Assembly (NCBI GenBank): GCA_948467645.1
Contig: CAOKFD010000022.1
Location: 1-45,765 of the forward strand
Direction: 5' to 3'
Length of the DNA stretch: 45,765 nucleotides
From: Fimadaptatus sp948467645
GTDB taxonomy: Bacteria; Bacillota; Clostridia; Christensenellales; Aristaeellaceae
Under the pieces are notes generated by a model that saw nothing but the letters and a program-made list of their open reading frames with translations, was not told the origin of the DNA and ran no database searches. Shown piece by piece: positions 24,791 through 31,714 of the stretch. The position numbers and the translations under genes are program-made. How positions within the stretch are numbered: the stretch's first letter is position 1; every line of letters begins with the position of its first letter.

Positions 24791-25802
24791 CGATGCTGCC
24801 CCCTATCGCTGCGCGCACGGCCTTTACGCCCTTGGCAACGTCGTCGAACTGAGCGGGAGTGAGCGACTGAGCACCGTCGCACTTGGCGTGCTTGGGATCG
24901 TTATGTACCTCAATCATGAGGCCGTCCGCACCGCAGGCCGCCGCGGCCAGCGCCATAGACTTTACATAGCGCGCAACGCCGGTTGCGTGGCTGGGATCGA
25001 CAACCACGGGCAGGTGGGACAGCTCATGCAGCACGGTAACGGCCGACAGGTCGAGCGTGTTGCGGGTGTAGGTTTCAAACGTCCTTATGCCGCGTTCGCA
25101 CAGTATGATGTTTTCATTGCCGCCCGCCATGATGTATTCGGCGCTCATCAGCAGCTCCTTAATGGTGTTGGCAAGGCCGCGTTTGAGCAGGATAACCTTG
25201 TTGGTATGACCCAGCTCCTTGAGCAGCTCGAAGTTCTGCATGTTGCGCGCGCCTACCTGAATGACGTCGACGTCCTCGAACAGCGGCAGGTGGTTGGCAT
25301 TCATTATCTCGGTAACGATAGGCATACCGGTACGGCGCTTGGCCTCGAGCAGTATTTTTATACCCTCGTCATGCAATCCCTGGAAATCGTAGGGAGAAGT
25401 GCGGGGCTTGAACGCGCCGCCGCGCAGCAGGTGTGCGCCGCTCTTTTTAACTGCATCGGCAATGCACATTACCTGTTCGGGGGATTCGACAGAGCAGGGA
25501 CCGGCGATGAACTGGAAGTGGCCGCCGCCCATTGCAACGCCGTCCGCTATCTGAATAATGCTGTCGTCCGGATGGAATTTACGATTGGCCTTTTTGAAAG
25601 GCTCGGTTATGCGCGTAACGCTTTCAACAATGTCCAACCCGCTTATAAGGTCGATATCCAGCGCCGAAGTATCGCCCACGAGGCCAACAACAGTCTTATA
25701 CTCGCCGTTGGATATATGGGTGCGCACGTTTTGGCTTTCGAGCCAGGTGATGAGGTTGTCCATTTCTTCCTGTCGGGTATCCTTCTTAAGTACAAGAATC
25801 AT
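24783..25802 (-). CDS. aroF: 3-deoxy-7-phosphoheptulonate (DAHP) synthase, type I-beta
   Basis: It condenses phosphoenolpyruvate with erythrose 4-phosphate, the committed step of aromatic synthesis. The 339-aa protein has an N-terminal ferredoxin-like regulatory domain (about 1-75) and a KDPG-type barrel with GPCSVES, LRGGAFKPRTSPYDFQG, VGARNMQNFELL, LLKRGLANTIKELL and VVDPSHATG. The ATG at 25802 is chosen: AAGGAG ends 9 nt before it, whereas the ATG at 25811 abuts that site. The gene is first in the operon and lies directly after the attenuator terminator. The N-terminal domain in this subfamily often binds Phe or Tyr, which would add enzyme-level feedback. Confidence 0.95.
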   Translation of the reverse strand: MILVLKKDTRQEEMDNLITWLESQNVRTHISNGEYKTVVGLVGDTSALDIDLISGLDIVESVTRITEPFKKANRKFHPDDSIIQIADGVAMGGGHFQFIAGPCSVESPEQVMCIADAVKKSGAHLLRGGAFKPRTSPYDFQGLHDEGIKILLEAKRRTGMPIVTEIMNANHLPLFEDVDVIQVGARNMQNFELLKELGHTNKVILLKRGLANTIKELLMSAEYIMAGGNENIILCERGIRTFETYTRNTLDLSAVTVLHELSHLPVVVDPSHATGVARYVKSMALAAAACGADGLMIEVHNDPKHAKCDGAQSLTPAQFDDVAKGVKAVRAAIGGSIDG

Positions 25803-25835
25803 TGTCGGCATCTCCTTAATTTATTCTGAGGTATG

Positions 25836-25874
25836 AAAAAAGAGGATTCGCAGTAATTCAACTGCGAATCCTCT
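25836..25874 (-). terminator. Attenuator terminator before DAHP synthase
   Basis: On the minus strand AGAGGATTCGCAGT (25861-25874) and ACTGCGAATCCTCT (25841-25854) form a 14-bp perfect stem with a 6-nt loop, followed at once by a run of six T. It sits inside the operon leader, between the leader peptide and the DAHP synthase ribosome binding site, so it must be bypassed for the operon to be expressed. Confidence 0.92.
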
Positions 25875-25964
25875 CATCTTATCCCGCCGTAATCAGCATT
25901 GGGAAAAACGAATGCAGCACGAATTACTCTTACTTTGAACCAAAGCTGGTAAAGTAAAAGTAAT
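25852..25964 (-). promoter_or_regulatory. Ribosome-mediated Phe/Tyr transcription attenuator (alternative leader pairings)
   Basis: Three exclusive pairings are readable in the leader RNA. 1:2 pairs ATTACTTTTACTT, which is part of the Phe/Tyr codon run (25952-25964), with AAGTAAGAGTAAT, which contains the leader stop codon (25923-25935): 13 bp with one G-U. 2:3 pairs AGTAATTC then CTGC (25914-25928) with GCAG then GAATTACT (25852-25865): 12 bp around a small internal loop; this is the antiterminator. 3:4 is the 14-bp terminator. A ribosome stalled on Phe or Tyr codons would cover segment 1 and favour 2:3, hence readthrough; one reaching the stop codon covers segment 2 and allows termination. 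The pairings are seen; the mechanism is inferred. Confidence 0.85.
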
Positions 25965-25995
25965 AAAAATACTCGGCCGCAAACGTATTACGCAT
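25930..25995 (-). CDS. Aromatic leader peptide of the aro operon (Phe/Tyr-rich, 21 aa)
   Basis: A 21-codon frame from ATG (25995) to TAA (25930), with AGGAAGG about 8 nt upstream. Nine of 21 residues are Phe or Tyr, including seven in a row at residues 9-15 (YFYYFYF); there is no Trp. It lies about 75 nt after the operon promoter and ends 56 nt before the attenuator hairpin. The role is regulatory: translation speed over the aromatic codons reports charged tRNA-Phe and tRNA-Tyr levels. The peptide itself probably has no function. It resembles enterobacterial pheL in logic but not in sequence. Confidence 0.88.
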   Translation of the reverse strand: MRNTFAAEYFYYFYFTSFGSK

Positions 25996-26075
25996 CGTAA
26001 TTTCCTTCCTACACGACATGACCTCATGCCTTTATCGCAACCCGGCCGCATCGCATTTGCTTACTTACGTGGATA

Positions 26076-26104
26076 ATTATAGCACAAACCCGCCGATCAT
26101 TCAA
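26076..26104 (-). promoter_or_regulatory. Sigma-A promoter of the aromatic amino acid operon
   Basis: Minus strand TTGAAT (26099-26104), 17-nt spacer, TATAAT (26076-26081). The predicted start near 26069 gives a leader of roughly 270 nt before DAHP synthase, containing the leader peptide and attenuator. Confidence 0.82.
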
Positions 26105-26141
26105 TACCCCGTCGCATAAAGAATTTGTAAATATGCACCCG

Positions 26142-27539
26142 TCACACTTCAATGCGGAAGGTGGGCGCTATCGGGCAGGTGCCGTTTAGCTGGTACGGCA
26201 AAGTAACCTCTATGCCGCGCGTAATGCCCGCCGCCGCATACTCGTCGCCGGTCAGCTCGACGTACTTGAACGCAACCTCGCCGCAATCCAGCAGAGTCAC
26301 GCGCTTGGCCTCCTGATTGAAGGGTATAACAAGCGTGCGGCCCAGCTTTTCGCCTTCATCCATGTGGTACATCGCATATACCTTGCCCTCGCTCGCGCGC
26401 TGGGTGTAAGCAAAGCCGCCCAGATCGTACGGCGCATATGCGCGGGTGGAGTATATCGCCTCGCCATTTGCCTTGAGCCATGCGCCCATGCCGTCCACGG
26501 ATTCGATTGCGCGCTTAGGCAGGCGACCGTCGGGCTGGGGCGCTACGTTGAGTGCCAGGTTGCCGCCGCGGCACACGACGCTTATCAGCAGGCTGACCAG
26601 CTCACGCGGAGATTTGTAGGTATCGCCATACTTATACGCAAAGCCGGTGCCCACGGTTACACAACTTTCCCACGGCACGGGCACGTAGTCCGAGGGTACG
26701 CTCTGCTCAGGCGTAATATAGTTTTCATTCTCACCGCCGATCGTGCGGTCTGCCGAAAGCAGCCACGGCTGTATCTTGCGGGCACGCGCGAGCACTTCGC
26801 TCAGGCGTATGTCCTGATTGTTCTTGGGGTCAACCTGACCGCCGTCCAGCCACAGTATGTCAATGCGGCCATAATCGCCGCCCACCAGTTCCATTATCTG
26901 ATTGTGAGTAAACTCGACATACTTCTCCCACACGTCGGGATGCTCCTTGGGATCGTAAGTCGGGTTGCGCCACGAGCCGACCGGACGCTCCATGCCCTCG
27001 GCCCAGTACCACGGGCAGTGCCAGTCGGGCTTGGAGAAGTACGCCGCGATGGCTATGCCGCGTGCGCGGAATGCATCGAACGCGTGCTTTACCACGTTGG
27101 CATACTTATGGGTATGGAACGGGCAGGACGGGTCGGTTATCTTGTAATCGGTATACTTGGTATCGAACATGCAGAAGCCGTCGTGATGCTTTGTGGTCAG
27201 CAGGAAGTACTTGAAGCCGTCGCGCGCGCCCACGTCGGCCCACTGCTCGGGCACAAAGCGCATGGGATTGAACGAGCGATTGAGGTTGACATACTGCTCG
27301 CGGAATACCTTGGGATCGTCCTCCCAATCCACATCCCTGCGCGACCACGAAGCGTCCTCTTCGCTCAGCGGCCACGATTCACATATGCCCATCTGAGCAT
27401 ATGGGCCAAAATGCATCATCAGCGCCAGCTTCTGATCCTGGAACCACTCCAGGCGCTCGCGCAGCAGTTCATCCTTGGGCGGTACGTAGTTTTCGGCCGC
27501 GCTGCAGCCGTGCATACCATTTTTAATCAAGTCTGCCAT
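26142..27539 (-). CDS. Glycoside hydrolase family 29 alpha-L-fucosidase, cytoplasmic
   Basis: A 465-aa enzyme that releases L-fucose from glycans. The GH29 barrel carries MMHFGPYAQ, LLTTKHHDGFCMFDTKYTDY (the paired histidines binding fucose), AYFSKPDWH and the nucleophile motif IDILWLDGG with D232. NLALNVAPQPDGRLP near residue 340 is a further family hallmark. A short beta-sandwich forms the C-terminus. No signal peptide is present, so it should act on imported fucosyl-oligosaccharides. GGGAG precedes the ATG at 27539. It lies 23 nt after the pyroglutamyl peptidase gene and is probably read from that gene's promoter. No fucose isomerase, kinase or transporter is next to it. Confidence 0.92.
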   Translation of the reverse strand: MADLIKNGMHGCSAAENYVPPKDELLRERLEWFQDQKLALMMHFGPYAQMGICESWPLSEEDASWSRRDVDWEDDPKVFREQYVNLNRSFNPMRFVPEQWADVGARDGFKYFLLTTKHHDGFCMFDTKYTDYKITDPSCPFHTHKYANVVKHAFDAFRARGIAIAAYFSKPDWHCPWYWAEGMERPVGSWRNPTYDPKEHPDVWEKYVEFTHNQIMELVGGDYGRIDILWLDGGQVDPKNNQDIRLSEVLARARKIQPWLLSADRTIGGENENYITPEQSVPSDYVPVPWESCVTVGTGFAYKYGDTYKSPRELVSLLISVVCRGGNLALNVAPQPDGRLPKRAIESVDGMGAWLKANGEAIYSTRAYAPYDLGGFAYTQRASEGKVYAMYHMDEGEKLGRTLVIPFNQEAKRVTLLDCGEVAFKYVELTGDEYAAAGITRGIEVTLPYQLNGTCPIAPTFRIEV

Positions 27540-27562
27540 TGTATTTATCTCCCTTCGACGCT

Positions 27563-28168
27563 TTACTTATTTATCAGCACGCGCGCGATTATTTCAAGTG
27601 CGCGCGTCATGTCGCCAAGATTCATGCAGGGCACGTCAGGCCGGTTTACGCACTGCTCGGGTATGAAGGGCAGGTGCACAAAGCCCGCGGACGTTTGCAG
27701 CATACGCATGTTGATGTAATCCAGCATTCCGAACATTATGTGATTGCATACGTATGTGCCCGCGCTGTTGGATATGTGCGCCTCGATGCCCGCGTCATTG
27801 ATCGCGCGCACCGCGTCCTTTATGGGCAGCGTGGAAAAATACGCATTGGGCGCGCCGCGGCGGATTATTCCGTCGCGAATCACAGCGCCCGCGTTGTCGG
27901 GTGCGTCCGCGTCATCTATGTTTATGGCCACGCGCTCGATAGTCACGCCCTTGCGTCCGCCTGCCTGACCGGTCATTATGACCGCGTCCGGATTTATCTC
28001 GGCGAATTTTGCCTGTGCCGCGCGGATTGAATTGTGATACTCGACCGGCAGGCGCAATTTGTGAATGCGCGCGCCGTCTATGTTATCGGGCAGTCGATTG
28101 ACAGCCTCCCACGACGGATTGACCTCCTCGCCGCCAAACGGCTCGAACCCGGTAAACAGTATATCCAT
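27563..28168 (-). CDS. pcp: Pyroglutamyl-peptidase I (pyrrolidone-carboxylate peptidase)
   Basis: A 201-aa cysteine peptidase that removes N-terminal pyroglutamate from peptides in the cytoplasm. The complete catalytic triad is present: E79 in GRKGVTIERVAIN, C141 in NSAGTYVCN and H165 in GFVHLPFIPEQ. The N-terminal ILFTGFEPFGGEEVNPSW is the family's substrate loop. AAGGAGG lies 8 nt before the ATG. It has its own strong promoter and is followed closely by the GH29 gene, an unusual partner. Confidence 0.95.
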   Translation of the reverse strand: MDILFTGFEPFGGEEVNPSWEAVNRLPDNIDGARIHKLRLPVEYHNSIRAAQAKFAEINPDAVIMTGQAGGRKGVTIERVAINIDDADAPDNAGAVIRDGIIRRGAPNAYFSTLPIKDAVRAINDAGIEAHISNSAGTYVCNHIMFGMLDYINMRMLQTSAGFVHLPFIPEQCVNRPDVPCMNLGDMTRALEIIARVLINK

Positions 28169-28227
28169 ACTAAAGTCCTCCTTAACGCTGATTCAAATCC
28201 GCACGGATTCGCAGCGCAACTGTTTAC

Positions 28228-28256
28228 ATTATAACAGATAGATTCATCAATGTAAA
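28228..28256 (-). promoter_or_regulatory. Sigma-A promoter of the pcp-GH29 operon
   Basis: Minus strand TTTACA (28251-28256), 17-nt spacer, TATAAT (28228-28233). A short dyad (AATCCG..CGGATT) lies in the leader. Confidence 0.75.
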
Positions 28257-28284
28257 ACAATTTCTTTCGCATGTATACAAATGC

Positions 28285-28308
28285 GCCGACCGTTTGACAG
28301 CGATCGGC
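28285..28308 (-). terminator. Hairpin after the Na/Pi cotransporter gene, probable terminator
   Basis: GCCGACCG (28285-28292) pairs with CGATCGGC (28301-28308) with one wobble, 12-16 nt past the stop codon on the minus strand. No strong T run follows. Confidence 0.45.
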
Positions 28309-28324
28309 TTAAATTCGAGTTATT

Positions 28325-30085
28325 TCAGGCTGCACTTGCGGGCGGCAGTACGAAACGCTTGCCCGCCTCCTTATACATTTCGGTAAATTCGTTCATGTTG
28401 GTTGCGTGTTTGAGATACTCGTGCGCGTTGTATTCGTCCTGCTGAAGCTCGATTACGCATATAGCCAGATTGGAACAATGATCGGCGACGCGCTCCATGT
28501 TGTTGAGTATATCGGAAAACACGAAGCCATGTTCCACGCTGCATCTGCCCGCACGCAGGCGTTCTACGTGCCGCGATTTAAGCTCGCGTATCATGTCGTC
28601 CACGACGGTTTCAAGCGGTTCGACGCGCTTGGCCTTGGCGGTGTTTTCGTCCACATACGCGCTTACCGCAGTGGCGACGATTTCGCGTATGGCGCGCGTC
28701 AGCACGTTAAGCTCGGCCTGCGCGTCGGGCGTGAACTCAATATGCTTGTCGCGCATTTCCTGCGAGGATTCCAAGAGATTGACCGAGTGGTCGCTTATGC
28801 GCTCCAGATCGCCTATGCCGTGCAGTATGCGCGTGGCTTCGCGCGTTTCATCGACCGACAGGTTGTGGCTGGTCAGCTTTACAAGGAACGTGCCCAGCAC
28901 ATCCTCGTAATGATCGACGCGCTCCTCGCTATCAAGTATGCGCTTACTCAAATCATCGGAATACTTGTCGATCACGTTGATGGCGTCGTTTATGGAGTTC
29001 TTGACTTCATTCGCCATTTCGGCCGCCAGCTCGCAGCTGCGCCCCACTGCAAATATCGGCGTGCCCAGCAGACGATCGTCCAACAGTACGGTTTCGTCGG
29101 GCTTATCGTCGCGAATGGTGTGTACGGCCAGCCATTCGAGCTGCTTGCCGAACGGCAGAAGCAACAGCGTTGTGGTAAGGTTGAACGTGGTATGCACTAT
29201 TGCGATGCCGCTTATCGTGATCGGCTGGGCAAACGCGGCCTCACCCATCGCGGCGCGTGCGATAAGATACACAATCAGCATGAACAGCGCGCCTATTATA
29301 TTGAAATACAGGTGTATCATCGCGGCACGCTTGGCGTTTTTATTGGTGCCTATTCCCGACAGCAGCGCCGTTACGCATGTGCCTATGTTCTGACCCAGTA
29401 TTATGGGAACGGCCATGCCCCAGCTTATCGCGCCGGTCATGGACAGCGCCTGAAGTATGCCTACCGACGCGGACGACGACTGTATAATCGCCGTGAGCAG
29501 CATACCTGCGGCAAGGCCGAACAGCGGATTGTCGAACATGAGCAGCACGCTGGTAAAGCGCTCGTCATTGGCCAGCGGCTTCACCGCACCGCTCATCTGA
29601 TCCATGCCGAACATCAGCACAGCAAAGCCTATCAGTATGCTGCCGATATCCTGCCGCTTGGTCTTTTTGGAGAACATCATCATGGCCACGCCGATCAGCG
29701 CGAGTATGGGCGTAAACGACGTGGGCTTGAGCAGCTGAATGAACAGGCTGTCGCCCTGTATGCCGGTAAGGCTGAGCAGCCACGCCGTCATGGTCGTGCC
29801 TATGTTTGCGCCCATTATAACCGGCGTTGCCTGAGAAAGCTGCATTATGCCGGAATTGACGAAGCCGACTATCGTAACCGTGGTCGCGGACGAGGACTGG
29901 ATTATCGCGGTAACGCCCGCACCCAGCAATACGCCCTTGAACCTATTGCCGGTCAGCTTTTCCAGCATCGCGGACAGCTTGCCGCCGCCCAGCTTTTCAA
30001 GGCTATGTCCCATCTGCTGCATTCCATATATGAAAAGCGCCAGGCCGCCCAGCATGGTCAGCACCGAAAATATATCCAATTCCAT
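28325..30085 (-). CDS. Na+/phosphate cotransporter family protein with C-terminal PhoU-like domain
   Basis: A 586-aa membrane protein. Residues 1-310 hold two inverted Na/Pi repeats, each with the QSSS signature (IIQSSSATTVTIVG and IIQSSSASVGILQ) and glycine-rich helices such as VIMGANIGTTMTAWLL and IILGQNIGTCVTALLS. Residues 345-560 form a PhoU-like helical bundle (NSINDAINVIDKYSDDLSKRI, GIGDLERISDHSVNL, ILNNMERVADHCSNLA). Such proteins import phosphate with sodium, and the PhoU part may gate or sense phosphate. AAGGAG lies only 2 nt before the ATG at 30085, so a TTG two codons later may be the real start. No pho regulon genes are adjacent. Confidence 0.92.
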   Translation of the reverse strand: MELDIFSVLTMLGGLALFIYGMQQMGHSLEKLGGGKLSAMLEKLTGNRFKGVLLGAGVTAIIQSSSATTVTIVGFVNSGIMQLSQATPVIMGANIGTTMTAWLLSLTGIQGDSLFIQLLKPTSFTPILALIGVAMMMFSKKTKRQDIGSILIGFAVLMFGMDQMSGAVKPLANDERFTSVLLMFDNPLFGLAAGMLLTAIIQSSSASVGILQALSMTGAISWGMAVPIILGQNIGTCVTALLSGIGTNKNAKRAAMIHLYFNIIGALFMLIVYLIARAAMGEAAFAQPITISGIAIVHTTFNLTTTLLLLPFGKQLEWLAVHTIRDDKPDETVLLDDRLLGTPIFAVGRSCELAAEMANEVKNSINDAINVIDKYSDDLSKRILDSEERVDHYEDVLGTFLVKLTSHNLSVDETREATRILHGIGDLERISDHSVNLLESSQEMRDKHIEFTPDAQAELNVLTRAIREIVATAVSAYVDENTAKAKRVEPLETVVDDMIRELKSRHVERLRAGRCSVEHGFVFSDILNNMERVADHCSNLAICVIELQQDEYNAHEYLKHATNMNEFTEMYKEAGKRFVLPPASAA

Positions 30086-30186
30086 CGCTCCTTACATGCC
30101 GATAGTCGGGCAACTGTGCCCGCTTATGTCTTAAATATATCAGCCTATTGTAAGACGCACGTAAGGCATTGCATAGAGTTAGGTAG

Positions 30187-30241
30187 AAAAAAACTTACGG
30201 CGCCTGCACTCGATTAACACCGGCTGCCTGCACCGTAAGTT
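30187..30241 (-). terminator. Rho-independent terminator after sortase B
   Basis: On the minus strand AACTTACGG (30233-30241) and CCGTAAGTT (30192-30200) close a stem followed by a run of seven T. The loop carries two copies of GTGCAGGC-like sequence. It ends the PemK-sortase transcript. Confidence 0.82.
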
Positions 30242-30254
30242 CCTATTTGTTTTA

Positions 30255-31031
30255 TTATTCAGCTGTTTCTATTGCATGGACTATTGTGCGCATGTCGTCG
30301 CCTTCATAGCTGCATGTGATGAAGGTATACAGCCGGTCGACACTCTCCAGCGCTTCGTCCGCGCCTTCGCGCTTATTCTGAGAAAGCTTTACGCGTCCGT
30401 CGGCAAACGCATGGAAATCCGCGTCGTCCGCAAACTCGAATTGGCGCACGGCAGTGTCCGAAGCACTCTGCGCATACGCCGCGATTACCGTCAGGTTCAG
30501 CGTGCGTTCGGGCGTGTAGAGCGTTATCTGAGAGTTCTTCTCAAAGTAATCCGCGTCCTTAAAATCGACCAGATTTGCAAACATGGAGCCGTCGCGCATA
30601 TGGTGGCCATATATTATTGTGTGGTATCCCATCATGTCGGGCTGACTCTTATAGTCAAGGAATATCGCGCCCGACTTACTCTCGTTGCCGTCAAAGCCGG
30701 TGGTGAGGTATTTTTCGTTATTTTCAGCCTGTACCACAGGGTAGCTGATACCGGCAGACGGTATCTCAATCCAGCCCACCGTTTCGGGGTTTTCCTGCTT
30801 CAGGCCGTCAAAGTCGATCGGCGAAGAAGCCGCATCGGCCGCCTGTTCAGTTTGCTTGAACTGATCGCGCAGATTGTCGTACTCGTTACGCGAGGCGTTG
30901 TATTCGCTTTGACGCTCAATCAGCATATAGCCTGAGAATACGAATACCCCCAGCGCCGCTATAAGCAATATTATCAGCGCGGCCTTTTGAACCGAGCTGT
31001 ACTTTCCTTTTTTATCGTTTTTACTGGCCAT
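30255..31031 (-). CDS. srtB: Class B sortase
   Basis: A 258-aa cell-wall transpeptidase. A basic N-terminus is followed by one membrane anchor (about residues 16-38) and an extracellular linker. The sortase barrel has catalytic H143 in IIYGHHM, C240 in YTFITC and R248 in DDMRTIV, as in SrtB. The family cleaves NPQTN-like signals on cell-wall proteins and joins them to peptidoglycan. The ATG at 31031 is preferred because GGGAGG lies about 8 nt upstream; an in-frame ATG at 31055 has none. No LPXTG/NPXTN substrate or pilin gene lies nearby, so substrates are probably elsewhere. It follows the PemK-like gene by 24 nt in one operon. Confidence 0.92.
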   Translation of the reverse strand: MASKNDKKGKYSSVQKAALIILLIAALGVFVFSGYMLIERQSEYNASRNEYDNLRDQFKQTEQAADAASSPIDFDGLKQENPETVGWIEIPSAGISYPVVQAENNEKYLTTGFDGNESKSGAIFLDYKSQPDMMGYHTIIYGHHMRDGSMFANLVDFKDADYFEKNSQITLYTPERTLNLTVIAAYAQSASDTAVRQFEFADDADFHAFADGRVKLSQNKREGADEALESVDRLYTFITCSYEGDDMRTIVHAIETAE

Positions 31032-31055
31032 ATGCTTTCCCTCCCAAGTCGTCAT

Positions 31056-31415
31056 TTAGCGTGCGGCATGCATGTCCAGCATACATTTTATGTTCTCGCG
31101 ATCTGTATATGAGAGCGCGCCTATCCGCCTGACCAGCGCTTCCTTAGGCACGGTTGCAATCGCGCCCAGCACGGCGGTGGACGGCTGCTTCAGGCCCGTA
31201 TCCGCCCAGTCCTGAAGCGGGTACTGCCATACCAGCCAGTCGCGCGGCGCATGGCTGGTAAGTTCTATCGCCGGAATCATATCGCGGCTGGTTTTAAGTA
31301 TTATCACCGGGCGCATTTTTACATTTGACGTATCGTAAAACAGAGTGTACGCCCACCACACTTCCCACTCCTGAGGCTTGCGCGGCGGCGAATTCAATTT
31401 GATATTTTTACGCAT
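31056..31415 (-). CDS. PemK/MazF-like protein without an antitoxin partner
   Basis: A 119-aa protein resembling the PemK/MazF fold. The N-terminal EWEVWWAYTLFYDTSNVKMRPVIILKT matches the family's first strand, loop and RP-V strand, and TAVLGAIATVPKEALVRRIGALSYTDRENIK matches the later strand and C-terminal helix. Toxins of this family cut mRNA. There is no small antitoxin gene before or after it; instead it shares a promoter with sortase B. It may therefore be a domesticated, non-toxic relative. No strong Shine-Dalgarno sits at the usual distance (AAAGGA is 15 nt away), so expression may be low. Confidence 0.72.
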   Translation of the reverse strand: MRKNIKLNSPPRKPQEWEVWWAYTLFYDTSNVKMRPVIILKTSRDMIPAIELTSHAPRDWLVWQYPLQDWADTGLKQPSTAVLGAIATVPKEALVRRIGALSYTDRENIKCMLDMHAAR

Positions 31416-31482
31416 ATGCGGATATGCAAGTCCTTTCCATCATACGGCTGCGAATAACTTTTTCGTCGCCGAATCCATAATT

Positions 31483-31511
31483 ATTATGGCACACCACCGG
31501 GCTATTGTCAA
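31483..31511 (-). promoter_or_regulatory. Sigma-A promoter of the PemK-sortase operon
   Basis: Minus strand TTGACA (31506-31511), 17-nt spacer, CATAAT (31483-31488). Confidence 0.7.
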
Positions 31512-31541
31512 TGTAAACGCCCATAAAGTAAACAATATATT

Positions 31542-31570
31542 TTGAAGTGCGGGGCGCTGCGCGTTATAAT
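31542..31570 (+). promoter_or_regulatory. Sigma-A promoter of the class II aldolase gene
   Basis: TTGAAG (31542-31547), 17-nt spacer, TATAAT (31565-31570). It is back to back with the divergent PemK promoter, with 30 nt between the two -35 boxes. The leader of about 140 nt has no obvious structure. Confidence 0.72.
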
Positions 31571-31714
31571 TTTTGAACAGTTCGTTTACGTTTTATATTT
31601 TCGGCAGGAATCGCGCAGGTAATGGCGAATAACTACAAAAGCTATGGTACGCATATGTACTTTAGGACAACGTACCCCGGCCAATTCGTACACGCGCAAA
31701 CGGAGGTAATATCA

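Noticed and set aside
25803..26141. T-box or TRAP-type control of the aro operon
   Set aside because: No T-box consensus, specifier stem or GAG/UAG repeats were seen; the leader peptide with exclusive pairings explains the region better.
26364..27719. Long plus-strand open frame opposite the fucosidase and pcp genes
   Set aside because: It spans two real minus-strand genes and their gap, with no recognisable domain; a shadow of GC-rich coding.
28406..30217. Very long plus-strand open frame (about 600 codons) opposite the Na/Pi cotransporter gene
   Set aside because: It has an unnatural His/Tyr/Arg-rich composition, no domain, no ribosome binding site, and mirrors the GC-rich codon pattern of the real gene on the other strand.
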